Program-made: the position numbers and the translations under genes | Source: a virus | IMG/VR virus record: IMGVR_UViG_3300020419_000021 | Span: 1 to 49,510 of that record | Length of the DNA stretch: 49,510 nt | Direction: 5' to 3' (one strand) | The notes under the pieces: generated by a model | The model's database searches: none | The model's input: the letters and a program-made list of their open reading frames with translations, nothing else | What the model was told of the DNA's origin: nothing | Shown: one piece after another, positions 38,920-46,909 of the stretch | Layout: every line of letters starts with the position of its first letter | Position numbering within the stretch: position 1 is the stretch's first letter

Positions 38920-39064
38920 ACTCTATCATCTCCGTTTCTGTATAACTTATTGTATACCATTTTATATTTAGACTATACAATACTTTCTTAATATTGTCAA
39001 GCTCCTGGGGAGGAAAATCATGGCTAATATAATCATTGTATTTTCTGTATATTGTTATTCTCAT
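38891..39064 (-). CDS. 57-aa small protein overlapping uvsX start
   Basis: An ATG at 39064, three nucleotides after the stop of the preceding micro-ORF, opens a 57-aa frame that ends inside uvsX (TAA 38893-38891, 29-nt overlap). The product starts [20 protein letters not shown], contains [18 protein letters not shown] and ends LFKGHN, a normal protein composition. Promoter P7 lies inside the frame. Conservation in related phages would be the decisive test. Confidence 0.5.
   Translation of the reverse strand: MRITIYRKYNDYISHDFPPQELDNIKKVLYSLNIKWYTISYTETEMIEYERLFKGHN
38972..39000 (-). promoter_or_regulatory. Sigma70-like promoter P7 (uvsX)
   Basis: On the minus strand TTGACA (39000-38995), 17-nt spacer, TATAGT (38977-38972). 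A CTCC / GGAG mini-hairpin (39002-39012) lies just upstream. Start near 38965, 46 nt before the uvsX ATG. Confidence 0.75.
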
Positions 39065-39067
39065 AAA

Positions 39068-39160
39068 TCATTGGAATAGTCCTATGACTATTGCGTTTAA
39101 TAGGAATGTTCCACCTATTAATATGACTACCATTGTTAATAATGCTTGGCCTTCGTTCAT
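39068..39160 (-). CDS. Putative 30-aa membrane microprotein
   Basis: ATG at 39160 overlaps the stop of the oxygenase-like gene (ATGA). The frame encodes 30 residues, MNEGQALLTMVVILIGGTFL and then LNAIVIGLFQ: a polar N-terminus and one long transmembrane segment. The next ORF begins 3 nt after its stop. Coupled start and clean membrane segment support a real gene, although the short length makes chance possible. Confidence 0.45.
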   Translation of the reverse strand: MNEGQALLTMVVILIGGTFLLNAIVIGLFQ

Positions 39161-39660
39161 AAGTATTTGTCCAAATCTGTGCCTTTTTCAATAAAACACA
39201 TTAAGTTTAATCTATAATCATCAACTGGTTCACCTTTGTGCCAATATTCTCTTGACTTTAACCAGTAGGCGTCACCAGGTCCATACTCCATGGTTTCTAT
39301 AGGTGTATGGTCATTTTCACCAACAAGTGTTGATGTTTTAAATCTACCTATAAGAGGTATAATTAAACTTGTTTCAAATAATTGTATAAAGTCATCACAA
39401 TGAGGTGCTAATTTACCTGATTGCTGATATTCTTGAATAGTACAATATCTAGGTCCGCTTTCTTTGTACATACTCAATAAAGGAATTAAACTATTTAAAT
39501 AATTCCATAAATTTTCTGGCATTTGTTCTTCCCAAAAATATTGTCCAGGTCCTAGATAATCTGGTGATGTAGAACCTGAATTTTTTAATTGTGCTTTTCT
39601 AGCCCATACCCTAACACTATCCAGGTCATAGTCTAGTTTAAATTTATTCATTGTCTTCAT
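39157..39660 (-). CDS. 2OG/Fe(II) oxygenase-like protein
   Basis: 167 aa. GKLAPHCDDFIQLFETSLII gives an HxD-type pair; ETMEYGPGDAYWLKSREYWH gives a GD turn and the distal histidine. DYRLNLMCFIEKG supplies the arginine. The order matches aspartyl/asparaginyl hydroxylase-like beta-helix proteins. The substrate may be a protein or nucleotide. It is encoded after the DruA-like gene with a 4-nt overlap. The call is weaker than for 9787-10431. Confidence 0.55.
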   Translation of the reverse strand: MKTMNKFKLDYDLDSVRVWARKAQLKNSGSTSPDYLGPGQYFWEEQMPENLWNYLNSLIPLLSMYKESGPRYCTIQEYQQSGKLAPHCDDFIQLFETSLIIPLIGRFKTSTLVGENDHTPIETMEYGPGDAYWLKSREYWHKGEPVDDYRLNLMCFIEKGTDLDKYL

Positions 39661-40754
39661 CTGATTATATCAATCTTACTATCTTTAGTCCAAACTTCAA
39701 GTTCATTTCTTAATCTTCCTTCTTGGCTAAGTTTATCAAATCTTTTTGTGGCAAGTTTTCGCCACCATTCTATTAGTTCATTATCATAATATCTATCAAA
39801 ATTAGGAGCCTTAACTATCTTATCAGTTTTACCATTTACTATATCAATATAATTTTCAATACCATAGTTTGATACATAATATCTTTTTCTTTCAGTAAGT
39901 CTTTTTGCATTTGTTATAGTATCTTTAAACTTTTGTAAATCATCTCCGTCTAATGCTTTTTTAATTAGACCTTGAATTGCTGTTGTTACTTTGAGTTTTC
40001 TGCTTGAAGCGTCTTCTTTGATAAAGACACCAATTCTATCTTCAACATATTTTACCATATCTTTATATGGTTTTCCATGTATCATAGGAATAAAATCACT
40101 ATCTGTTAAACCTCTATTTCTTAACATAGGTTTCATGCCATCATATTGACTTGATGATTTACTATTACCATATAAAGATGTGGTTTCAAACATAACTAAA
40201 TTCATATCATATTTTTTATTCAGCATTTCTCTTACTTCATGCGAACAACATAAGGCAGCCAATAATTTACCACCAAGATAATTATAACCAAAAGGTTGTG
40301 ATGGCACAATAACAAAACCCATAATAGAAGTTTTATTGAATACTGTCAAGTTAGGAACATTTCCTAGTAAAACATTTCTAGGTCTCATATTAATAACTGG
40401 CGAACCGAATCTCATAAAACCAACATACTTGCCTGTGTTCATTTCTTTTACTGCAAGTTTTAAACTTTTACCTGGAATACTTACCATATTACTATGACTT
40501 GATATCATATTAATACAAGTGTCCCATGTATGATTATCTAATTCAACAACTTGTAAATCCATTACCTGTGGAGACATGGTAAAGTCATCAAATAATTCTG
40601 TATCTAAACCCATACCAGGTAAAGCAGTAGGTATAGTTTCAATTTGAGCCATTTTCTGGTCTCTCATATATTGGTCTATACGATTAAACTGGTCAAAGTA
40701 ATCTGAAAAGATATTGGCAACATGTTTTGCCTCTGATTTATTTAGGGTCTTCAT
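39657..40754 (-). CDS. DruA/DUF4338-like protein
   Basis: 365 aa. The block YVGFMRFGSPVINMRPRNVL is followed by a strand IMGFVIVPSQPFGYNYLGGK, then LLAALCCSHEVREMLNKKY and NLVMFETTSLYG. The sequence order, with two Arg, then xxIVP, a long helix, a W/Y-containing turn and E-T, recalls DUF4338 (DruA of the Druantia defence system). The second half is helical and unassigned. Phage copies are known to me only as unknown proteins, so this is a tentative homology. Promoter P8 precedes it. Confidence 0.4.
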   Translation of the reverse strand: MKTLNKSEAKHVANIFSDYFDQFNRIDQYMRDQKMAQIETIPTALPGMGLDTELFDDFTMSPQVMDLQVVELDNHTWDTCINMISSHSNMVSIPGKSLKLAVKEMNTGKYVGFMRFGSPVINMRPRNVLLGNVPNLTVFNKTSIMGFVIVPSQPFGYNYLGGKLLAALCCSHEVREMLNKKYDMNLVMFETTSLYGNSKSSSQYDGMKPMLRNRGLTDSDFIPMIHGKPYKDMVKYVEDRIGVFIKEDASSRKLKVTTAIQGLIKKALDGDDLQKFKDTITNAKRLTERKRYYVSNYGIENYIDIVNGKTDKIVKAPNFDRYYDNELIEWWRKLATKRFDKLSQEGRLRNELEVWTKDSKIDIIR

Positions 40755-40830
40755 AGTTCCACATTAATAATAATAAAGCAGGTATCATAACACACAGGAT
40801 AGAAATTGTCAAGGCTAGTATTATTGTCAT
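40738..40830 (-). CDS. Putative 30-aa membrane microprotein
   Basis: ATG at 40830 overlaps the thyX stop as ATGA; TAA at 40740-40738. The 30 residues start MTIILALTISILCVMIPALL, a hydrophobic helix, and end WNYEDPK. It overlaps the next gene by 17 nt. Promoter P8 lies within the frame. Same design as the 39068-39160 ORF: ATGA start, one transmembrane segment, 30 aa. Confidence 0.45.
   Translation of the reverse strand: MTIILALTISILCVMIPALLLLMWNYEDPK
40784..40812 (-). promoter_or_regulatory. Sigma70-like promoter P8
   Basis: On the minus strand TTGACA (40812-40807), 17-nt spacer, TATGAT (40789-40784). Start near 40777, 23 nt ahead of the DruA-like gene. Confidence 0.7.
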
Positions 40831-41438
40831 TCAATTATATATTTTGCACTCATAGGAAAATGGTCTTTTAAATGTCTAGTAATAAGTTGAGATATTTGAC
40901 GAGTTTCCGATTGTGAGTCTTCTTTGTTTCTTAAATTACATACTCTGGCAAATGCATAAAGAGTACCAGACCAATACCATTCTGTCATCATACATTGAGG
41001 TAATATCATTCTTGCCATTTCAGGAGCAATATCTTCTTTTAACATATTATTATATGTTTCTTTACACCATTTAATAGTAGGTGTTATATCATATTCAATT
41101 TCCTCATCACTAGAACCTTGTTTTTTATCTTCAGCCTTTTTACGCCACATGAATGGTAAATAAAATTCTGGTTCATCATCTACATATCTTCTACTAACTT
41201 CATTCCAAGTTAAACCTACTTGATGTTTTACTAATTGTCTTGCTACAAATATAGGTGCCTTAATTTTAAATTGTAAACTAGCATGACCAAAAGGTGACCA
41301 ATGATTATGTTTTGCCAGATATTTAATAAGTTTTTCATCTCTGTTGTCAAATTCTTTTTTCATTTTTGCAAACGAAACACGAGCTGCATTTACTACCGAT
41401 AAATCATTACCCATTTTATCTATTAATTGTACATCCAT
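40827..41438 (-). CDS. thyX: Flavin-dependent thymidylate synthase ThyX
   Basis: 203 aa from ATG 41438, chosen because GAGG lies 8 nt upstream; in-frame ATGs further upstream would overlap the methyltransferase gene. The ThyX signature is present as ARQLVKHQVGLTWNEVSRRY (about residues 67-86), where KHQ replaces the more usual RHR. NAARVSFAK and LAKHNHWSPFGHASLQFKI also fit ThyX. It makes dTMP from dUMP using FAD and methylenetetrahydrofolate, supplying the AT-rich genome. It ends the clamp-polymerase operon. Confidence 0.9.
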   Translation of the reverse strand: MDVQLIDKMGNDLSVVNAARVSFAKMKKEFDNRDEKLIKYLAKHNHWSPFGHASLQFKIKAPIFVARQLVKHQVGLTWNEVSRRYVDDEPEFYLPFMWRKKAEDKKQGSSDEEIEYDITPTIKWCKETYNNMLKEDIAPEMARMILPQCMMTEWYWSGTLYAFARVCNLRNKEDSQSETRQISQLITRHLKDHFPMSAKYIIE

Positions 41439-41439
41439 T

Positions 41440-41976
41440 TTATACCTCGTTTCCCCAATAATCCCAATTCTCATATGGTTTTTTTCTTGCAAACATTTCA
41501 AGATAAGGTCCTGGAACCAATCGTTCTATTTCTTTATGTAATAAAGGTTTCTCGGAATGTTTACGCCTTTCAGATATAACTAATTGAGCCACATCTTTAT
41601 GAATTCTTTTTGGTTTGCCTTTGGTTGCAAGTAAACACATTTCAGGATTGCCTCTGGTCCAGTAACCTAGACCTGTAAAAAATCCCATAGTGTTTTTATT
41701 TGTCTTTGCCCATGTAAAACCTACGGTCTTATATTGAAAACCCCAGGCCTCTATTACATCAAATGCTAGGTCTAACATAGGGTCAATAACCCACATTAAT
41801 AATACAGAGTCATCATCTGCAATATCTTTTACAGGTAAATCGCATATGTCTTTTAACTCCATGCAATTGTAATGTTGATTAGGATTTCTGCCTTCTCCTT
41901 TTTTAGACCTTGATTTAAAATACCAAGGTGGGTCGGCGTAAATACATTTATATTTTTTAGTAGGAAAATTAACCAA
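41440..41976 (-). CDS. MT-A70-family adenine methyltransferase
   Basis: 178 aa if it starts at the TTG 41976, which follows the perfect GGAGG by 6 nt; an ATG at 42018 without a ribosome site gives 192 aa. Catalytic motif DPPW is in YKCIYADPPWYFKS. SVLLMWVIDPMLDLAFDVIE and GYWTRGNPEMCLLATKG follow the MT-A70 plan. It would N6-methylate adenine in DNA (or RNA) using SAM, possibly to protect the genome from host restriction. It overlaps the polymerase gene by 8 nt with the TTG start. Confidence 0.8.
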   Translation of the reverse strand: MVNFPTKKYKCIYADPPWYFKSRSKKGEGRNPNQHYNCMELKDICDLPVKDIADDDSVLLMWVIDPMLDLAFDVIEAWGFQYKTVGFTWAKTNKNTMGFFTGLGYWTRGNPEMCLLATKGKPKRIHKDVAQLVISERRKHSEKPLLHKEIERLVPGPYLEMFARKKPYENWDYWGNEV

Positions 41977-44458
41977 AGAAGGCCTCCAAGTTTGCTTGAG
42001 GTTCTGCTTTCCATCCAACTGCGTCTAATATAAATCTCATAGGGTCAAGGAAAGTTTTCTCAAATTGTATATCATAATTGACATAAGGTTTTATTTTAAA
42101 CTCATCTGGTAATGTAGTCATATAACTTATGACATCAAATTTAAATGGGTTGGCGTCTTTTAATTTAATAAACTTAATCTTATCTCCTTCTTGTATTAAA
42201 GGATACTTTTGTTGTAAACCAAGTTTCTGTATTTGATAGTTATATATCAATGCACCTTTCACATGGATTGGTGTGCCTTTGATAAAGATATTAGAATGGT
42301 CACGATACTTTTTAAGATTATTACAACTTCTAGGAAAAGCAATAGATTCTGGTGGCAATTCAAAAAATTCTTTTCTAAATTCTGAAACAAGATTTTGTAA
42401 ATCAGTTTGTTCTTTACCCATGATAACCTTAATTGCCTCTTTAATTTTACCACGACAAACTTGTGGTGTGCTAGATTTAACTGCTTCTATTCCCATAAGT
42501 TTAAGTTTAGGTTCAGAAAGTCTTACACCTTCCTCATCTAATACATTTAACATATATCTTTTCTTTGCAACCCATATACCTTTATCGGCGATTACTTCTC
42601 GTTTCATAACCATGGCATTTTTAAATGCATTGGAATAATCTGCTAACTCATCAAAACATTTTTCTATATATGGTTCAATTTTATTATCACAAACTTTACC
42701 AAGAAAATCTATAATCTGTTCTTTAGTTTTACCTTGACAAGTTTTTTCTACAAGTTTATCAAATCTTACATAGATTGAATCTGTATCAGAGGCAACAATA
42801 TAATCTGTTTCGCCTTTTGTTTGTAACACTTGATTTAGATATTCATTTACTTTCTTTTCAATAAATCTAATAATAAACTGGCCAGCAGTTGTAATACCAC
42901 TCGCCTGTCTTACATCATAATATCTAAAGTATTGATTGCCTACTGCACCATAAGCTGAGTTCAAGGCAATCTTTTTTGACCATTGAATATTATGACACCT
43001 TGCAATCTCTTTGACAAGTTTAGGGTCTTTAGTCTTTTGATATTCTTTCTTCGCCTTTAACATTCTTTGTTTAAAGACAACTCTTTCATTATACATTTTC
43101 TCCATCATTTCAGGAAGAAAACCTTGACTATCGTTTTTAAACTTCGCACCATTAGGTGTTAAACATGCACCCTCTGTTTTAAGATAATTAAGTGGTACTT
43201 TCATGTCAATCATTTTATTAACATTGACACCGTGAGAAGACTCACCAATGATTTTTTCTGGCGAAATATTGTATTGAATAATTATGTGTGGATATAGAGA
43301 GTTAATATCAAATGAAACAATCCAATTATGACCACCTAATATAGGTTCTTTTACATAGGCGCCTTCGTATTTTGTTTCTTTACTATGTTCTTCTCTTGGT
43401 GGTACACATATACCTTTTTGCATTAAATGGTTTGCAATCAATGTGTCCCATACTCTAACTTGTGAAAAGATATCATCATAGTTTACTTTTGAATCATATG
43501 CAACTGTCAATGACAAATCAATAAGACCAAGTTTATCTTCTAATGCGTCAACAATTTCAACATCTTGAATATTATAATCAACAAATGATTGAAAGTCTTT
43601 AGTATACCAATCTTTAAATGTATCATAACCTGCGTCATCTTTACCACGACCAAGTTCTAGTTCACCAATAAAATCTAATCTATAACTTTCTTGTCTTGTA
43701 GGAATAAACCATTTGTATAAGTCAAGATAATCTAACATGGCAATACCATATAGATTGTAAACAGTTTGTGGTCTGCCTCTTACATTAATTTCTTCTCTAT
43801 TCGCCAAGTTCCAAGGCGACATTCTATTTGCAATTTTATCACCTGCAATTAATTTAATTCTATTCATTAAATAAGGTAAGTCAAAAAACTTGGTGTTCCA
43901 ACCTGTGATAACATCTGGATGATTTTTAATCCAGAATTTCATAAACTCAAACATCAATTGTTTTTCGTCTTTACATTCCACATAAGTTACATCTGGCCGG
44001 TCAGTTACAAATTTACCGACACCCCAAGTTAATATCTGTTTGTTAGATTGATTCTTTACTGTAATACATAACAACTCTTCTACAGGATTTTCTACATCTG
44101 GAAAACCACCTTCACAGGTTGTTTCTATATCAAGTGTGAATATTTTTATTTGGTCTTTGTCCCATTGTATATCCTCTGGATATTCTGAACCAATGTATTG
44201 ATAGTGATATCTTTCAAGACCAAAAATAGGAGAATTTTGAGTAGCAACATCTTTACGAAATCTACGAGCTGCACTTATATTTGTAAACTCTATAGGTTTT
44301 AAATGTTGACCTTGTAAGGTCTTATATTGAGATTGTTCCTGTGTTAGGGCGTAGAGGGTAGGACCGAAATCTATTTTTTCTTTGTAATCTTTTCCGTTTA
44401 AAATACCACGAATTAAAAGTTTACCTTTGTGTTCTATTACATTCTTATAAAAGTTCAT
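41969..44458 (-). CDS. Family-B DNA polymerase (gp43-like)
   Basis: 829 aa, slightly shorter than T4 gp43 (898). Exonuclease motifs: FTLDIETTCEGGFPD, ITGWNTKFFDLPYLMNR and YNIQDVEIVDAL. Polymerase motifs: SFDINSLYPHIIIQYN (A), KKIALNSAYGAVGNQYF (B) and VASDTDSIYVRFD (C). The C-terminal end (EAFFG) fits the clamp-binding tail of gp43-type enzymes. It replicates the phage DNA with gp45 and gp44/62. No intein seen. It overlaps the ferredoxin gene by 14 nt. Confidence 0.96.
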   Translation of the reverse strand: MNFYKNVIEHKGKLLIRGILNGKDYKEKIDFGPTLYALTQEQSQYKTLQGQHLKPIEFTNISAARRFRKDVATQNSPIFGLERYHYQYIGSEYPEDIQWDKDQIKIFTLDIETTCEGGFPDVENPVEELLCITVKNQSNKQILTWGVGKFVTDRPDVTYVECKDEKQLMFEFMKFWIKNHPDVITGWNTKFFDLPYLMNRIKLIAGDKIANRMSPWNLANREEINVRGRPQTVYNLYGIAMLDYLDLYKWFIPTRQESYRLDFIGELELGRGKDDAGYDTFKDWYTKDFQSFVDYNIQDVEIVDALEDKLGLIDLSLTVAYDSKVNYDDIFSQVRVWDTLIANHLMQKGICVPPREEHSKETKYEGAYVKEPILGGHNWIVSFDINSLYPHIIIQYNISPEKIIGESSHGVNVNKMIDMKVPLNYLKTEGACLTPNGAKFKNDSQGFLPEMMEKMYNERVVFKQRMLKAKKEYQKTKDPKLVKEIARCHNIQWSKKIALNSAYGAVGNQYFRYYDVRQASGITTAGQFIIRFIEKKVNEYLNQVLQTKGETDYIVASDTDSIYVRFDKLVEKTCQGKTKEQIIDFLGKVCDNKIEPYIEKCFDELADYSNAFKNAMVMKREVIADKGIWVAKKRYMLNVLDEEGVRLSEPKLKLMGIEAVKSSTPQVCRGKIKEAIKVIMGKEQTDLQNLVSEFRKEFFELPPESIAFPRSCNNLKKYRDHSNIFIKGTPIHVKGALIYNYQIQKLGLQQKYPLIQEGDKIKFIKLKDANPFKFDVISYMTTLPDEFKIKPYVNYDIQFEKTFLDPMRFILDAVGWKAEPQANLEAFFG

Positions 44459-44777
44459 GCTCTCTCAATTTCACCGTTACATTATTTAAATCATCATTTA
44501 ATTGTATTTGACATGCCAACCTAGACACGCCTTCTTTATAATCTTTTTCATACTCTAATAGAGATTGTTCTAAAGAGTTTTCTTTTATCTTCAACTTTTC
44601 CAACCATACATCATCTACATACACATGGCAAGTACCACACGCACATGAGCCGCCACAATCAGCAGGTATTTCTCTTAAACCAAGTTCTTTAGCTGCCTCC
44701 ATCATAGTTGTCCCTACAGGAACATCTACAGATTGAACAAGGGTTCCGTCAGCGCTAACAAAGTTAACTTTTACCAT
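44445..44777 (-). CDS. Adrenodoxin-type 2Fe-2S ferredoxin
   Basis: 110 aa, full length. Cluster ligands are Cys41, Cys47, Cys50 and Cys89 in the classical C-x5-C-x2-C-x38-C spacing; DCGGSCACGTCHVYVDDVW is typical of adrenodoxin/ISC-type ferredoxins. It differs from the plant-type PetF ferredoxins of cyanophages. It could deliver electrons to a host reductase, to iron-sulfur assembly or to a phage oxygenase. It overlaps the Sm-like gene by one base (TAATG) and the polymerase gene by 14 nt, so expression is tied to replication proteins. Confidence 0.9.
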   Translation of the reverse strand: MVKVNFVSADGTLVQSVDVPVGTTMMEAAKELGLREIPADCGGSCACGTCHVYVDDVWLEKLKIKENSLEQSLLEYEKDYKEGVSRLACQIQLNDDLNNVTVKLREHELL

Positions 44778-45088
44778 TAAGGTAATTTTGTTTCAGTTAT
44801 TAATTCTGGTTTTGGAGCGATAATGCTACTTGTATTTTGTTGATAAGATTTTAAAATCTCTGGTTTAGGTGTAACCATTGTTACTACCTTACTTTCATCA
44901 ATTATTACCTCATCATCTGCCGAGTATGGCATATAAGGCGACATCATCAATTGCACAGGTTTACCTGGCGCCGATTGTGTTGGTATAATCACAAACGATT
45001 TTTCTATTGTAATCAACTGCTGTGATATAGTTACTTTACCTATAACATCTTCGCCAGTTGACATTCTTAATATTTTCACTTCACTCAT
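44777..45088 (-). CDS. Sm-like-fold conserved phage protein
   Basis: 103 aa. The pattern RMSTGEDVIGKV, then a beta strand with IEKSFVIIPTQ, then LMMSPYMPYSADDEVIIDES and VTMVTPKPEILKSY matches a small family common in T4-like marine phages. It looks like an Sm/LSm-type barrel followed by a polar tail. Sm-like proteins bind RNA, so a role in RNA control near RegA would fit, but it is not shown. The start lies 8 nt from the RimK-like stop. Confidence 0.65.
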   Translation of the reverse strand: MSEVKILRMSTGEDVIGKVTISQQLITIEKSFVIIPTQSAPGKPVQLMMSPYMPYSADDEVIIDESKVVTMVTPKPEILKSYQQNTSSIIAPKPELITETKLP

Positions 45089-45096
45089 ATTATCTC

Positions 45097-46488
45097 CTAA
45101 TCTAAACTATATTTAGTAGTTATCACATACTTTCTTTGTGGATTTACCATAACATTTAATCTTTTCATAAATGCTCTATCAAGTAAAATAGGTGTTCTAT
45201 CTTCTCTATCATCTATAGTAAATTCTACATCTTTATAATATCCACCAGCAAACTCTACATCAAGAGTTACAACATATCTTGTTTCGTCATAATCTCTTAA
45301 TCCGCCTACTTTGATTTCTTCTTTTCTTATTATTTTAGATGTAATGGTTTTGTTTAACAAAGTCCATGTGATTTCATTTCCTTTTATCTTATATTTGTCG
45401 GCATGAATTACAGGCATGCCAGAATTACCCGTATCAAATTTTGATACTAATTCGCCAAACGGTTTTATGGTTAAAATTTCTTTAAAACCACACTCCGTCG
45501 GAACGGTGTATCTGTTTTCTCCATTAGCAAAATGATTGATAACTAATTTTGCAATGTTCATTTTAGTAGCGTCTTCTATACCCTCTGTACCAGGTGAAGA
45601 GTTTACTTCAAGAAAATAAGGTGGTTCTTTATCTCTGTTTTTACTTGGTATAAAGTCAACAGCAGTCCAGTATCCACCAACTGCCTTAGCAGCTTTTAAT
45701 GTTTCTTCTATTTCTAATTCTGTTAGTTGTATATTTTGTGGTTTAGAACCTTGCGATACATTAGACCTAAAATCTCCTTCAATTACAGGTCGTTTCATAG
45801 CCGCTAATACTTTACCACCTAAAACATGAGCTCTTACATCATACTCTGTTTTAATATATTCTTGTATTAATAAATCTGCGTCTTCATCTTGTTTGTGAAT
45901 TAATTGTACAATCGAATCTAAACCTTTTGCACTATCAACAAATAATACACCAACACCCTTACTACCTCTTAATGTTTTCATAATCAAAGGAAACTTAATG
46001 TCTGCCTCTGCTACTTGTTCATTTGCTTTTTCGGGGTCATTTATTAATTTTGTTTTTGGTTGTGTTAAACCATAATCTGCAAGTCTTAATGCTGTTCTAT
46101 ATTTGTCAGCACAAATATTAATTGTAGTTCTAGGATTTACTAGAGTTGCATTTGCTCTTTCAAGTATAGATACAAAGTCCATCCAACTATCTTTTCTAGT
46201 TACTGAACCTCTTACTATTGCAACGGTCATAGAGCCAACTTCAAATCCTTTTTTATCGTCTTTGTTATGGAATCTACGAATACCGTCCTCGTAAGTTGTA
46301 TAACCACCTGTAAGTTTGAACAGGTAATATGGATAGTTTAACTTCTTACATTCTTCTTGAAGTCTATCGGCAGTATGAAACTCTTTAGCATTATCAGGCT
46401 CGTCTGTAATAATCAATAGACGCAAGAATGCCTTGTCGCCTTTAGCTTCATCTATGAATTGTTTAAACTTTGGTATTTCCATCGCCAT
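45097..46488 (-). CDS. RimK-like ATP-grasp ligase fused to a retropepsin-like domain
   Basis: 463 aa. The N-terminus (IPKFKQFIDEAKGDK) resembles the T4 head-targeting tag. Residues about 21-330 hold a RimK-type module: a pre-ATP-grasp domain (LLIITDEPDNAKEFHTADRL), IMKTLRGSKGVGVLFV, LLIQEYIKTEYDVRAHVLGG, RSNVSQGSKPQNI and YFLEVNSSPGTEG. Residues about 345-455 resemble the RimK-associated aspartic-protease-like domain (FDTGNSGMPVIHADKY, TPILLDRAFM, NPQRKYVIT). RimK adds glutamates to ribosomal protein S6. Here an amino acid would be ligated to an unknown target. Start at 46488 or 46482. Confidence 0.75.
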   Translation of the reverse strand: MAMEIPKFKQFIDEAKGDKAFLRLLIITDEPDNAKEFHTADRLQEECKKLNYPYYLFKLTGGYTTYEDGIRRFHNKDDKKGFEVGSMTVAIVRGSVTRKDSWMDFVSILERANATLVNPRTTINICADKYRTALRLADYGLTQPKTKLINDPEKANEQVAEADIKFPLIMKTLRGSKGVGVLFVDSAKGLDSIVQLIHKQDEDADLLIQEYIKTEYDVRAHVLGGKVLAAMKRPVIEGDFRSNVSQGSKPQNIQLTELEIEETLKAAKAVGGYWTAVDFIPSKNRDKEPPYFLEVNSSPGTEGIEDATKMNIAKLVINHFANGENRYTVPTECGFKEILTIKPFGELVSKFDTGNSGMPVIHADKYKIKGNEITWTLLNKTITSKIIRKEEIKVGGLRDYDETRYVVTLDVEFAGGYYKDVEFTIDDREDRTPILLDRAFMKRLNVMVNPQRKYVITTKYSLD

Positions 46489-46909
46489 CTTTGTTCTCGT
46501 CTGATTTTTTACCTATATTATATTTAGCGGTTAAGTTCCACTCGTTTTTCTCTTTGAAAGGTAATACTTTAATCTGACTCAATGGCGCTTTGTTTTCTAT
46601 AGCGGATTTAACAACAATATCTATTAGGTTCCAATCTTGCAATAACACAGCAATTGTATTTCTTCGTTCAATATCGTTTGATGTTAATGTAGATTTTTTG
46701 CCATCAAGAGCAAATAATTCTTTGAAATGTGTTATGTAATACTTACCTTGTTTATGTAGAATATGACAAGATTGAAATAATGTTTTGTCTTTTCTTGACG
46801 CAACACCTATTCTTGTTAAGGTTTCTCTTACTTTTAAAAAGTCGTCTGGTTGTTTTATGGTCACCTCAAGCATATCTGCCGGTGCCCAATTTATAATTTC
46901 TTCACTCAT
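46463..46909 (-). CDS. regA: Translational repressor RegA
   Basis: 148 aa. FLKVRETLTRIGVASRKDKT, SCHILHKQGKYYITHFKELF and DIERRNTIAVLLQDWNLIDI follow T4 RegA closely. An extra N-terminal stretch (SEEIINWAPADM) and an acidic tail are additions to the T4 form. RegA binds early mRNAs at their start sites and blocks translation, including those of clamp-loader genes. The gene order gp62-regA is the T4 order. It overlaps gp62 by 4 nt. Confidence 0.95.
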   Translation of the reverse strand: MSEEIINWAPADMLEVTIKQPDDFLKVRETLTRIGVASRKDKTLFQSCHILHKQGKYYITHFKELFALDGKKSTLTSNDIERRNTIAVLLQDWNLIDIVVKSAIENKAPLSQIKVLPFKEKNEWNLTAKYNIGKKSDENKDGDGNTKV

